From CAZDQL01 sp964507325 (GTDB lineage: Bacteria; Planctomycetota; UBA1135; GCA-002686595): a stretch of 64,000 nt of DNA. The position numbers were made by a program, and so were the translations under genes. The notes beneath the pieces are model-generated. The model did no database searches, was not told the origin of the DNA, and saw only the letters and a list, made by a program, of their open reading frames with translations. Positions 25,611-37,596 of this stretch are shown here, piece after piece. The DNA lies in assembly GCA_964507325.1 (NCBI GenBank), contig CAZDQL010000016.1:24375-88374 (forward strand). The letters are read 5' to 3'. How positions within the stretch are numbered: position 1 is the stretch's first letter; every line of letters starts with the position of its first letter.

Positions 25611-27712
25611 AGAATGTCCAGCACGCCCCGCCCCTGTCCCGTGAGGGTGGGAGTCGTCGCCAGGTAGTTCAGCCCTGCGCCGATGGGGAGGTTCCACGGC
25701 AGGGCCTGGTCGTCGCAGACCTGACCGAGGGCCACCGCGGAGAAGGCGCGCGCCCCGTCGGTCAGGTGCCGGTCGTCGGCCAAGAGCTCGAGCAGGGGTT
25801 CGATCGCCTGGGGGTCGCCGATGCGACCCAAGGCGGCGGCGATCGCGGCCTGGCTGGAGCGCCCCTTGGCGGTCGAGAGGAGCCACAGCAGGTCGCTCAC
25901 CAGCTCCGGGCTGCCGAGCAGGCCCAGACCGACGGCGGCGTGCCGCAGGAGGTCGGGCTTGTAGCCGGAGGAGTGGAGCACCTCGGCGATCGGTGGGATC
26001 GCCTGCGGCTCCCCGAGCAGGCCGAGGCCGACGATCACGTAGCCCTTGGCCCGCGGGTCGGAGAAGAAGGCCAGCCGATCGAGCAGGATCGGCAGGGCCT
26101 CCACGTCGCGCCGCAGGCCGCAGGCGATGGCGTAGGCCCCGATCATCTGGGGCCGCTTGCAGGTCTGCGCGCTGGTCCTGAGGGCGGTGTTGACGGCGTC
26201 GTCGGGTGGCTGGCCGCTCTCGGTCAGGCCGCGCCCGAGGATCCCCAGGGCGAGCGCCGCCCAGGGCTTGATCAGAGAGCGCCCGCGGGCGAGCTGGTGC
26301 ATCAGGTGCTCGCGAATCGCCGGGGTGGTGCCCACCTCCGACGCATCGAGCTCCGGCCGGGAGCCGATGCGCGCCAGGGCGATCAGGGAGAAGCGCCGCA
26401 CCATGGCGTGCCCATCCCGTCCCGCCCGCACCAGCACCCGTTGGATCTCGAGGTCGAGCTCCTCCTCGGTGGGTCGACCGATGCGCCCCAGGGCGAGGAC
26501 CGCGCTGGCCTGGACGCGCCAATCCTCGTCGCGGCGTTCGCCCAGGGTGGCGAGCAACGCCGGCGTCACGCTGGCCCGCAGACCGGGGGGGGCCCCGGCC
26601 AGGAGTCGCGCGACCGAGGTGGCGGCGTGGGCGCGCACGAGAGTGGCGCGGGTGTTCGAGCCGGGGCGCTCCGGGGCCAGGAAGCGGGTCAGGTAGTCGA
26701 GCTGGGTGCGGCGCGAGAGGACGTGGTGCAGGTGGCTCCCGCGTTCCGCGCTCTCCTCCCGTTGGGGGAGGCTCGCCTCGAGGGAGATCGGCACCAACCC
26801 GAGCGCGATCACGGCGGCCACCTGGAGGTCGGGGGTCGCACCCTCGGGTGCCTCCAGGAGGTCGATCAGACGCGCTGCGATCGTCTGGCGCTCCGCGTTC
26901 GACTCGCTGGCCGCGCCCGCGAGTCCCAGCCCGTAGGCGGCGAAGGCGCGCGTGCGGTAGGGGACCTCGCCGCGACCCACCAGGGCGCGTCCCGCGGGGG
27001 TGTCGAGAGCCAGGGCGAGGAGGGGGTCGACCACTCCGTCGCGCTGCAGGAGTGCGAGGGCCAAGGTCGCGGTCTCCGCCACCTCCTGGTTCCCGTGGGC
27101 CAGGAGCGGTTGGATCGCCGCCAACGCCCGGGGGGCGAGCTCCGGATGGTCGGCGCGACCGATCCGCGCGACCGCCATCAGGGCGGCGGTCAGGAGGTCG
27201 TCGGAGTGCTCCCCCTCGAGCACCGCGATGAGCGCGGGCAACACCCGTTCCGCAAGGGCGGCGGGGTCGGCGATGCGCGACGAGAGCGCCCCCCGGCTCT
27301 CTCCTCGGCCGAGATCGAAGTCGTCGCCCCCGGTGGCGACCTCCGCCGCGGCGAGGGTCGCCTCGACGTCCAGGTAGGCGGCGCCCGAGAAGTTCCACCA
27401 GGTCTCCCACCCCTGCTCGTCCCAGGCGTCGAGGGCGCTGGGATCCCCCCCCGGGGACGCGGCGCCGCGCCCGCCCGGAGCCCCCGGTCCGCCGAGGGGG
27501 GTGCCCGGCCCTCCGACCGGCTTGAGCGGTCCGGTGGGCGCCATCGGCGGACCGCCCCCACCCGTGGCGGGGTGCCCCGGCTTGAGGTTGTTCGGATCGC
27601 GCCCCTTGAAGAGGGGAGGCGGTTCGGGAGGGTCCACCGGCGGCCAGACGGCCCCGTGGGGTGACGCGAGGGCGGGCGCGCACAGAGCGGCCAGCAGCAG
27701 TAGGAGTCGCAT
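25607..27712 (-). CDS. Secreted HEAT-repeat protein, array member 2
   Basis: The 701-residue protein starts at the ATG at 27712, opening the signal peptide RLLLLLAALCAPALAS. A Pro/Gly-rich low-complexity linker (about 20-95) precedes the family signature WETWWNFSGAAYLDVE and GGDDFDLGRG. About fifteen HEAT-type helical repeats follow (for example AFAAYGLGLAGAA, AAIAAALGRIGD, AFSAVALGQVCDD). The C-terminal signature is LPWNLPI, then NYLATTPTLTG and the end GVLDIL. It is predicted to be extracytoplasmic. The stop codon sits within the half repeat at 25590-25610. Confidence 0.82.
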   Translation of the reverse strand: MRLLLLLAALCAPALASPHGAVWPPVDPPEPPPLFKGRDPNNLKPGHPATGGGGPPMAPTGPLKPVGGPGTPLGGPGAPGGRGAASPGGDPSALDAWDEQGWETWWNFSGAAYLDVEATLAAAEVATGGDDFDLGRGESRGALSSRIADPAALAERVLPALIAVLEGEHSDDLLTAALMAVARIGRADHPELAPRALAAIQPLLAHGNQEVAETATLALALLQRDGVVDPLLALALDTPAGRALVGRGEVPYRTRAFAAYGLGLAGAASESNAERQTIAARLIDLLEAPEGATPDLQVAAVIALGLVPISLEASLPQREESAERGSHLHHVLSRRTQLDYLTRFLAPERPGSNTRATLVRAHAATSVARLLAGAPPGLRASVTPALLATLGERRDEDWRVQASAVLALGRIGRPTEEELDLEIQRVLVRAGRDGHAMVRRFSLIALARIGSRPELDASEVGTTPAIREHLMHQLARGRSLIKPWAALALGILGRGLTESGQPPDDAVNTALRTSAQTCKRPQMIGAYAIACGLRRDVEALPILLDRLAFFSDPRAKGYVIVGLGLLGEPQAIPPIAEVLHSSGYKPDLLRHAAVGLGLLGSPELVSDLLWLLSTAKGRSSQAAIAAALGRIGDPQAIEPLLELLADDRHLTDGARAFSAVALGQVCDDQALPWNLPIGAGLNYLATTPTLTGQGRGVLDIL

Positions 27713-27829
27713 GGGAAGCGGGCCAGGTCGTCCCTTTCTAGCACGTCCGTGCCGGATCGGCACGCCACCGAACCGCGACCTTGCGGGAATCCCCAGGAGG
27801 ACCCGCTGCTGCCCACCTCCCAGTGCGCT
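27713..27829. other. Leader region of HEAT member 2
   Basis: This is the region upstream of HEAT member 2 (minus). It contains a CTAG at about 27738 followed by a perfect GTGCCG-GAT-CGGCAC hairpin. No coding sequence is visible. Together with the hairpin 27830-28012 it fills the 296-bp gap between HEAT members 2 and 3. Confidence 0.5.
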
Positions 27830-28012
27830 CTAGCCCGAAATATTCATGAGCGTCCGCCCCAGCACACGCCAGGTCCGCCCTGGCGCACGATTTGGCGCCG
27901 CTCGGTGCTCGACGGGGCGCAGAGGCCCCGCCTGCGCGCCGATCGGCGCCAACTCGCGCACCACGGCGAGCTTGGCGCGCACCGGGGCGGACGCTCATGA
28001 AGACCGGGCTAG
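27830..28012. repeat. Full-length CTAG/ATTCATGAG hairpin element between HEAT genes
   Basis: The 183-bp near-palindrome begins CTAGCCCGAAATATTCATGA and, read from the other end, CTAGCCCGGTCTTCATGAGC. Both continue GCGTCCGCCCC. The arms then pair at about 80% to the centre, for example GATTTGGCGCCGCTCGG with GAGTTGGCGCCGATCGG. The right CTAG contains the stop codon of HEAT member 3 (minus). A related element sits at 54887-54979 beside fabF. No open frame is inside it. It could be a terminator/processing hairpin or a non-autonomous mobile hairpin. Confidence 0.75.
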
Positions 28013-30135
28013 AGCAGGTTCAGGATCCCCTTGCCCCCCGCCCCGGTCAGGGTGACGGTGTTGGCCCGGTAGTTGAGGTCCACCGAGATGCGGCTGTTCC
28101 AGGGCAGGTGATCCTCGTCACAGACGATGCCGAGGGCCACGGCCGCGAAGGCGCGGGCGGTCTCGGTGATCTGCCGGTTGCCCAGCATCTCCACCAGGGG
28201 GTCGATCGAGCGGCTGTCCCCGATCGCGCCCAGGGCGGAGGAGACCGCCGCCTGGGAGGAGACGGTGCGCGCCTGGCGAGCGAGCATGTCCACCAGGTCG
28301 TCCACCAGCGCCTTGTCCCCCAAGAGCCCGAGGGCGATCGCGGCCTGCTTCATGAGGGGCGGCTTGTGCTTCGCTTCCGCCACGAGCTGAGAGAGGCGCG
28401 GGATCGCGTCGCGCCGACCGAGGAGTCCCAGGGAGATCGCCGCGTAGCCGCGCGCGTCGTCGTCCCCTTTGAAGTACTCCAGCTTCTCCAGGCAGATCGC
28501 ACCCGCCGGCTCGTGACGCGCGATTCCCAGGGCGATCAGGTAGGCGCCGATGCGGCGTGGATTGCGGCAGTCGGCGGCCGCGTCGACGAGGGCACGCAAC
28601 AGGGTGCCGTCGCGCGGGCGATCGGTCTCGTTCAAGCGATGTGCGAGGACTCCCATTGCCAGACCCGCCCAGGGCCTGAGCTCGGTCTTGCCGCGGGCGA
28701 GCTGTAGCTGCAGCACCCGCGCGACCTCCCCGGTCCCGGCATCGCCGAGCTCCCCGGCTCCCAGCCGGCCGCCGATCTGGGCCAGGGCGATCAGGGCGAA
28801 GCGGCGGCTCTGGCGGTTCCCCTCGCTGACCGTGCGGATCAGCGCGGAGCGGATGCGGGAGTCGACGCCGCCGGCGGCGGAGGTCCCGATCTGCCCCAGG
28901 GCGAGGGCGGCTCCCATCTCGACCTGTGCGCGCTCCTGGGAATGCTCACGGATGGTGGCCAGGAGGGTCTCGGCGACCCTCTCCCTCCAGTACGGCGCCA
29001 GGGGGGACAACCGGTCGTCGACGGCCACCAGCCGCGCCAAGGCGGCGGGTGCGTGCGCCCGGACGAACCAGTGGCGCGTGGAGGAGTGGGCGCGCTCCTG
29101 CCGGGGGTCGAAACAGTCCAAGAGCCAGGCGAGCTGCGCTTCCCGGCTGACGACCTCGCGGCGCTCTGGAGTCTCCGCCTCCCAGTGCCCACCGGTCGTG
29201 GGATCGGGGTCGAGAGGGACCATCCCCAGGGCGATCATCGCGGCGACCTTGATGTCGCGAGTGGAGAAGCTCTGCGCGTCGAGGATCTCGATCAGGGCGC
29301 CGACGATCCGCTGGCGCTCCAGAGCGTCACCGCTGCGGTTGCCGATCAGGCCCAAGCCGTAGGCCGCGAAGGCGCGGGTGCGGTAGGGCACCTCGGTCTT
29401 GCCGATCAGGCGCCGGGCCTCGGCGGCGTCGGTGAGCAGCGCGCTCAGCCGCTCGGCGGAGTGCGGATCGCCCAGGATCCCCAGGGCGATGCAGGCGGTC
29501 TCGGCGACCTCCTGGACGGGGTGACCAAGGAAGCCCTCGATCAGCTGCGAGAGCTCCTCTCCCTCCGCGGGGCCGACGGTGTCGCCGATCTTCGCCAGGG
29601 CGATCAGCGCCCCCGTGACGATGTCGTTGGAGGACTCCCTCTCGAGAGCACGCTTCAGGGCCGGTAACACCACGTCGTGCACCTGCGTGCGGCTGGGCCT
29701 CCAGAGGTCCCGCGAATCTTCGAGCTGGTCGCGCCCGAGGAACCACTCGTCGGTCCCGGTCTGGACCGCGCTGGCGTGGACGCTCGCCCTGAGGTTCAGG
29801 TAGGGATCGCGGTTGTAGCCCCACCAGAACTCCCAGGCGGCCATGTCGGGGGCGAGCTCGGTGAGACGTGGGGTCTTCGGGAGGCGCGGGCCTCCTCCGG
29901 GGACACCGGGGGGACGGCCCGGTGTCGGGGGACCGCCGGTGGGGGGGCCGGAGTGGGGCCCCGGAGTGGGCGGACCCGGTGGGCCGTCGGGGCCCGAGCC
30001 TCCGCCGGTGTCGGGCGGGCCCCCGGGGGGCACCGTGTCTCCAGGTCCCGGCCACCTTCCCCCGTGACCGGCGGCATCCACGGAGACCAAGGTCGCGCAC
30101 AGGGCGAGCGCGCAGAGGAGCAGCAGTCGCTTCAT
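28009..30135 (-). CDS. Secreted HEAT-repeat protein, array member 3
   Basis: The 708-residue protein starts at the ATG at 30135, preceded by GGGAGA (another ATG lies 6 bp upstream). The signal peptide KRLLLLCALALCATLVSVDA is followed by HGGRWPGPGDTVPPGG, a long Pro/Gly linker and the signature WEFWWGYNRDPYLNLR with GTDEWFLGRD. A HEAT solenoid spans about residues 150-660 (AFAAYGLGLIGN, AAIALGLLGDK, AFAAVALGIVCDE). The C-terminus is LPWNSRISVDLNYRAN, then TVTLTG and the end GILNLL. It is most similar to member 4. It is followed directly by the hairpin 27830-28012. Confidence 0.83.
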   Translation of the reverse strand: MKRLLLLCALALCATLVSVDAAGHGGRWPGPGDTVPPGGPPDTGGGSGPDGPPGPPTPGPHSGPPTGGPPTPGRPPGVPGGGPRLPKTPRLTELAPDMAAWEFWWGYNRDPYLNLRASVHASAVQTGTDEWFLGRDQLEDSRDLWRPSRTQVHDVVLPALKRALERESSNDIVTGALIALAKIGDTVGPAEGEELSQLIEGFLGHPVQEVAETACIALGILGDPHSAERLSALLTDAAEARRLIGKTEVPYRTRAFAAYGLGLIGNRSGDALERQRIVGALIEILDAQSFSTRDIKVAAMIALGMVPLDPDPTTGGHWEAETPERREVVSREAQLAWLLDCFDPRQERAHSSTRHWFVRAHAPAALARLVAVDDRLSPLAPYWRERVAETLLATIREHSQERAQVEMGAALALGQIGTSAAGGVDSRIRSALIRTVSEGNRQSRRFALIALAQIGGRLGAGELGDAGTGEVARVLQLQLARGKTELRPWAGLAMGVLAHRLNETDRPRDGTLLRALVDAAADCRNPRRIGAYLIALGIARHEPAGAICLEKLEYFKGDDDARGYAAISLGLLGRRDAIPRLSQLVAEAKHKPPLMKQAAIALGLLGDKALVDDLVDMLARQARTVSSQAAVSSALGAIGDSRSIDPLVEMLGNRQITETARAFAAVALGIVCDEDHLPWNSRISVDLNYRANTVTLTGAGGKGILNLL

Positions 30136-30388
30136 GGTCATTCTCCCAGTCGAAGTCCGACCCACCCGGCGCGTCGCTACGACCTAGGCAAAGCGCGTGC
30201 CAGGGGCGCTCGCGGTCACCCAGACGGTCCCCGGGGGCGTGGCGCGTTCCGGGGGTGTAGCGCGATTCCCCCCAGCGCGCCGTGCTACGTGGCCGCTCCT
30301 GAAAAAGCGAGGAGCCGCCCGCGACGCTGCGCGGACGGCCCTCGGGGTGGGTACCAGCTCTCGCCGGTCTCGCGGACGCTCCTAGCTA
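30136..30388. other. Gap between HEAT members 3 and 4
   Basis: About 250 bp without a convincing gene. A hairpin GGCCGCTCCT...AGGAGCCGCC (one mismatch) is visible near 30290-30318 and may terminate transcription from member 4. CTAG tetranucleotides occur near both ends, and GAGCGTCCGC next to the member-4 stop resembles part of the 27830 repeat. The arms do not pair, however, so this may be a decayed copy. Confidence 0.45.
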
Positions 30389-32524
30389 CTACAGGAGGTC
30401 CAGGATGCCGGTGCCACTCTCACCCGTCAGGGTGATGGTGTTCGCTCGGTAGTTGATGTTGACCGAGATCTTGCTGTTCCAGGGCAGGGACTCCTTGTCG
30501 CAGACGATGCCGAGGGCCACGGCCGCGAAGCCGCGGGCGGTCTCGGTGATCTGCTTGTTGCCCAGCATCTGGACCAGCGGGCCGATCGAGTTGCTGTCAC
30601 CGATCGAGCCCAGGGCGGTGGAGACCGCCGCCTGGCTGGAGACGGTGGAGGCTTCCTCGCGGAGCATGCGCACCAGGTCGTCGACCAGGTTCTTGTCGCC
30701 CAGCAGACCGAGGGCGATCGCCGCCTGCCGCAGGAGATCCGGCTTGTACTTGGACTTGGCGATGATCTCCTTGATCGGCTGGATCGCTTCGCGGTGGCCC
30801 ATCAGGCCGAGGGCCACGGCCGAGTAGCCGCGCGCGTCGTCCTGGCTGAAGTACTCCATCTTCTCCAAGCAGGTCTTGCTGCCCTCTGCGTACTTGCAGA
30901 TCCCCATGCCGATCACGTAGGCGCCGATACGGGAGGGGTTGCGCTCCTCGTCGGCTGCGCTGTGCAGCGCCTTCAGCATCGTCTCGTCCGGGGTGCGGTC
31001 GTTGTCGAGCAGCTTGCGTGCCATGACGCCGATCGCCAGACCGGCCCAGGGCTTGAGGTTGCTCTTGCCCCTGACGAGCTGGCGCTGCAGCTCGCTGGCG
31101 GCGTCGGAGGTTCCCTCGTCACCCTTCTCACCCTCGCCGGGCTGGCCCCCGACCTGGGCCAGGGCGATCAGGGAGAAGCGGCGGCTCTGCGGGTCCCCGT
31201 CGGCGATCACGCGGATCAGCTCGGAGCGGATGCGGGTGTTGATCCCCGACTTGCCGTCCCCGCTGGCGTTGCCGATCTGGCCCAGGGCCAGGGTGGCGCT
31301 CATCTGGATCTGTTTGCGCTCCTTGGAGTGCTTGCCGATGGCGGCCAGGAGGGCCTCGGCCACCGCTATCTTCTCATCCGCGGCCAGCTCGGGACCCGTG
31401 GTGGGGGCGTTGAGCAGCCGCGCCATGGCGGTCGGAGCGTGGGAGCGCACGAACCAGTGGCGCCTGGTGGCGTTCGGCTGCTCGTTGACGGGGTCGAAGT
31501 AGCTGCGCAGGAAGGCCAGTTGCGTTTCACGCGAGAGGACGTGGCGCTTGTTCGTTTGCTCCTCTTCCTCCGGAAGCGCGGCGGGGGGACCGGTGTCGAT
31601 CGGCACCAGGCCGAAGGAGGTCATCGCCGCGACCTTGATGTCACGCGTCGAGAAGTTCGGAGCCTCGAGGATGTCGACCAGCATCTCGGCGATGTCCTGG
31701 CGCACCGCGTTGTCGCTGGTGCGGTAGGCGACCAGGCCCAGGCCGTAGGCCGCGAAGGCACGCGAGCGGTAGGGGACCTCGGCCTTGCCGATGTAGCGCC
31801 GGGCCTCCGCCTCGTCGTTCATCAGCTGCCTCAAGAGGTCGATCGAACGCACGTCACCCAGAATCCCGAGGGACACGCAGGCGGTCTCTGCGACCTCCTG
31901 ACTGGGGGACTTCAGGAACTCCTTGATGATGCCGGCGAACTCGCTCTCGCCGCTGGAGTCGACCACGTCACCGATCTTCGCCAGGGCGATCATCGCCCCG
32001 GTGAGGATGTCGTTGTTGTTCTCGCTCTCCAGAGCGCGCTTGAGGGCCGGGACGACGACGTTGCGGACCTGCTCCTCGGAGGGGCGCAGGCTGTCCTTGG
32101 CCTGGTCCATCTCGCCGCGACCGAGGAAGAAGTCGTCGGAGCCGGTCAGGATCCCGCCCTCGTGGATGCGAGCCTTGAGGTCGAGGTAGGGCTCGCGGTT
32201 GAAGGCCCACCAGAAGTCCCAGACCGTGAGGTCGGGGCCCGTGTCGGCGCCGCCCGGAGTCAGGGGACCCTTGTTGCCGCCGCCGGGCTGGCCGGCGGGG
32301 GCTCCGGGGGTCGCGGGGCCCGGGGTCGAGGGGCCGGCGGGTCCGGGGGAGCTGGGGCCGGAGGGGCCGGGGGTGGCAGGTCCACCGCCGCCGCCGCCGC
32401 CACCGCCGCCGGGAGGCACGGTGTCGCCGGGGCCCCGGTAGGTGCCGCCGTGGCCTTGGGAGACGTCGTCCAGGCAGACTGCGCCGCCTGCCAGGAGAGC
32501 GCCGAGAAGGAGTAGCTTCTTCAT
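30389..32524 (-). CDS. Secreted HEAT-repeat protein, array member 4
   Basis: The 711-residue protein starts at the ATG at 32524, opening KKLLLLGALLAGGAVCLDD; a longer frame to 32734 lacks a signal peptide. HGGTYRGPGDTVPPGG is followed by a run of about ten glycines (trinucleotide-repeat DNA) and a Pro/Gly/Ser linker. The signature is WDFWWAFNREPYLDLK with GSDDFFLGRG. HEAT-type repeats fill the rest (ALIALAKIGD-like AMIALAKIGD, AFAAYGLGLVAY, AAIALGLLGDK, GFAAVALGIVCDK). The C-terminus is LPWNSKISVNINYRAN, TITLTG and the end GILDLL, then two consecutive TAG stops. It is the promoter-proximal gene of the array. Confidence 0.84.
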   Translation of the reverse strand: MKKLLLLGALLAGGAVCLDDVSQGHGGTYRGPGDTVPPGGGGGGGGGGPATPGPSGPSSPGPAGPSTPGPATPGAPAGQPGGGNKGPLTPGGADTGPDLTVWDFWWAFNREPYLDLKARIHEGGILTGSDDFFLGRGEMDQAKDSLRPSEEQVRNVVVPALKRALESENNNDILTGAMIALAKIGDVVDSSGESEFAGIIKEFLKSPSQEVAETACVSLGILGDVRSIDLLRQLMNDEAEARRYIGKAEVPYRSRAFAAYGLGLVAYRTSDNAVRQDIAEMLVDILEAPNFSTRDIKVAAMTSFGLVPIDTGPPAALPEEEEQTNKRHVLSRETQLAFLRSYFDPVNEQPNATRRHWFVRSHAPTAMARLLNAPTTGPELAADEKIAVAEALLAAIGKHSKERKQIQMSATLALGQIGNASGDGKSGINTRIRSELIRVIADGDPQSRRFSLIALAQVGGQPGEGEKGDEGTSDAASELQRQLVRGKSNLKPWAGLAIGVMARKLLDNDRTPDETMLKALHSAADEERNPSRIGAYVIGMGICKYAEGSKTCLEKMEYFSQDDARGYSAVALGLMGHREAIQPIKEIIAKSKYKPDLLRQAAIALGLLGDKNLVDDLVRMLREEASTVSSQAAVSTALGSIGDSNSIGPLVQMLGNKQITETARGFAAVALGIVCDKESLPWNSKISVNINYRANTITLTGESGTGILDLL

Positions 32525-32815
32525 GACGAGAGAATCGGGAAGTGATGGGTACCCACAGGTACGGCCCGGATGGACCGCCACGCCGCTCTGTGGAGCAAGG
32601 TCCATGCCGCGAAGGCGTGGATTGGAGCGATGATAGGCGAGGGCTCCCGAAGGGTCCACCCGCGAGCCTGGCACGAACCGCGCCGAAAGGGCCTCTGAGG
32701 CGGAGTTACGAAGGCGAAACGGATCCTGCCCCAACCTGCCCAGCCGGGGCTCCTCTCGGCGGGGGGACCTCTGCTCGCCCTTTCAACGGCCTCCCCGGAT
32801 CGGCAGACTCGCGCC
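32525..32815. other. Divergent promoter region of the HEAT array and the histidine kinase
   Basis: This 291-bp gap separates the first HEAT gene (minus) and the soluble histidine kinase gene (plus). I see no gene, and no confident promoter hexamers. A short palindromic GGGTACCC occurs near 32550. Expression signals for the whole array probably lie here. Confidence 0.4.
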
Positions 32816-34250
32816 GTGGACGGCATCCGGGCGCCGGAGAGCTCCCGCGCGACCTCGGAGGCGGGGCGGAACCCTCTCGGGTGGGGGGGGGTGGGGAGGC
32901 TCGTGCGCCTCCTCGCCGGAGAGCCGGGGGACGGGGAGCGGGAGCTCGACCCGGTCCTGCGCGAGCTGGCCGCGGACCTGGGCCTGGACGGCCTGATCTG
33001 GTTCCCCGAGGCGCCGGGGGAGGAGGCGATCGGCTCGGAGGCCGCCGTCGCGAAGAGGGTGGACTGGGGCGTGCTGGACGCCCTGGGCCCGGCCCAGGTG
33101 CACCGGGTGGGCGCCGAGGATCGGAGACGCTCTCCGCGCTGGGCGGCGGGTGCGGGAGTGGAGCTCTACGCGCACACGGGAGACGCGGTCGAGCCGGCGG
33201 GAATCCTGGGTCTGACCGGCGCCGCGGGGGAGATGCTCCCGGCGGAGACCGCCCTCGCCTTGACCGACGCGATCGCGAGCTTTGCCGGGCGGTGTGCCCG
33301 CCGCGCGGCGGGAGAGGTGGCGCGGCGAGAGCAGGTCCTGGGGCGCCGGGTGGCGACGGTGAGCCACGACCTGCGCAACCAACTGACGCTCGGTCTGCTG
33401 GAGCTCGCGCGTCTCAGGGAGGAGGGTGGGGGAGAGGAGCGGTCCCATGAGGAGCTGGAGCGCCTGGAGCTGGCGCTCTCCGCCGCCCGCGAGCTGTGCG
33501 CGGCGACCCTCTCGGGGGAGGAGCCGCCGCCGCGCCGGCGCCTCCTCTTGCGCACCGTGCTGCTCGAGGAAGCCCGCGCGGCCCAGACCCTGGCCGGCGA
33601 GCCGGGGGACGTGGCGGTGCGCGCGCGCTGCCCCGCCTCGCTGGCGGTGCGCGCCGAGCTCTCGACCCTCTCGCGCCTGACACGCAACCTGATCCTGAAC
33701 GCGCTCCAAGCCTGCCCCGCCGGGGCCGAGGTGCGCGTCTCCGCCGAGGCGCGGCCGGAGGGTCGGGTCTCGCTGGTGGTGGAGGACGGTGGGCGGGGGA
33801 TGGCGGTCGAGCGCGTGGAAGAGCTCCTCCGCGCGGGGAAGAGCGGCGCCGGCGGCACCGGCTACGGGACGACGAGCCTCTTCGAGTGCCTGGAGGAGCT
33901 CGGGGCCTCGCTCTCCCTCGAGACCGCGCCGGGGGAGGGGACTCGCGTCGAGGTGCGCCTCTCGGGGATGCCCGAGGAGGGGGTGCCCCTGGCGCTCGTC
34001 GTCGCCGACGACGGACGGCGGCGATGGCGGTGGGGGGCGGGGCTGGCCGGGGGGGGGGGGGGGCTCTTGGAGGCGAATTCCCCGCGCAGCGCCCTGGCCG
34101 AGCTCAGAACCAGCGGGCTCGACCTGGTCCTGATCGCACGCGGCACGGCGGGCGACGGTCTGGTGGAGCTCAGGCAGCAGGCGCGCGCCCTGGGGCTCAC
34201 GCTGCGCAGCGTGGGGTGGACGGGGAGCCTCGCGGCCGAGGTTCCCTCCC

Positions 34251-34264
<14 letters not shown>
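32816..34264 (+). CDS. Soluble histidine kinase with degenerate receiver-like tail
   Basis: The 482-residue protein starts at a GTG. There are no membrane helices. A GAF-like N-terminal region (about 25-150) is followed by a HisKA box VATVSHDLRNQLT with the phospho-acceptor His near residue 183. A HATPase domain has NLILNALQA (N box), VEDGGRGM (G1) and TGYGTTSL (G2-like). After about residue 385 a receiver-like domain begins (LALVVADDGRR...SGLDLVLIARG...AGDGL), but the phospho-Asp position reads Ala, so it is probably inactive. A 15-G tract separates the two modules. The 3' end overlaps sdhB (convergent) by 14 bp. Confidence 0.83.
34049..34063 (+). repeat. 15-G homopolymer tract inside a kinase gene
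   Basis: An uninterrupted run of 15 G encodes consecutive glycines at the junction between the ATPase and receiver-like modules. Tracts of this length are prone to slipped-strand length change, which would shift the frame of the C-terminal module only. A sequencing or assembly length error is also possible. Confidence 0.9.
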
Positions 34265-36936
<2,672 letters not shown>

Positions 36937-36937
<1 letters not shown>

Positions 36938-37596
36938 CAGGAAGCCCCCCCGATGAAGAGGAAGAACGGGAAGGTGGCGAAGACCACGGCCACGATCACC
37001 GCCAGGGCGAGACCGAAGGTGCGGATCGTCGGCGTCCACCTGGGGTGGTGCACCCCGAGGGTCTGGAGGCCGCTCTGGACCGCGTGGCTGAGGTGCAGGC
37101 CGAGGGCGACCAGGGCGACCAGGTAGATCCCGGCTCCGAGGGGCGCGGCGAGCCGCTCCCTCACTCCCTGGGCCAGATCCTCCATCTCGCCCCTGAGGAC
37201 GGGCACGCGGAAGTCGATCACGTGGATCACGATGAACACCAGCATCACCAGGCCGGTGATCAGCATCGTGGCCGAGCCCGCCGTCTTGTTGCCCATGCCC
37301 TGGCGCCGGCCGTAGCGCTGATTGCGCGCCGCGAGGTTTTCGCGCGTGAGGGCCAGGGCGACGATGATGTGGATCAGGAACAGGGCGCCCAAGGCGACCT
37401 CGCCCACCGTCAAGAGCCAGCCGTAGGCGAGCAGGTGGTGGGCGTAGTCGTTGAATCCCTTGTCACCTCCGATCCAGAGGTTCAGGTTCCCAAGGACGTG
37501 TATGACGAGAAAACCGACCAACGCCAGCCCCGTGAGGGCCATGATCGTTTTCTTCCCGATGGAGGACGAGAGGAAGCGTCCCAGCCAACTCAACAT
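36937..37596 (-). CDS. sdhC: Succinate dehydrogenase cytochrome b558 subunit
   Basis: The 219-residue protein has five hydrophobic helices: about 20-35, 60-85, 108-128, 155-175 and 190-212. Conserved haem-ligand candidates are in GFLVIHVLGN, IHIIVALALT, FIVIHVIDF and LHLSHAVQSG. This is the single-subunit, di-haem type found with type-B succinate:quinone oxidoreductases, which usually use menaquinone. It anchors SdhAB in the membrane. It is the first gene of the sdhCAB operon; its upstream region (37597-37771) also serves the divergent phosphatase gene. Confidence 0.93.

Noticed and set aside
23625..27683. 1352-residue single protein covering HEAT members 1 and 2
   Set aside because: The signal peptide at 25559 and the separate frame of member 2 show two genes; the extension is a shadow of member 2.
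30184..30385. Possible fifth CTAG-bounded hairpin between HEAT members 3 and 4
   Set aside because: CTAG occurs at both ends and GAGCGTCCGC is shared with the family, but the arms do not pair, so it is not called as a complete copy.
32380..32415. GGC/CCG trinucleotide run as a mobile or CRISPR-like repeat
   Set aside because: It is in frame within HEAT member 4 and encodes the poly-Gly linker; there are no spacers.
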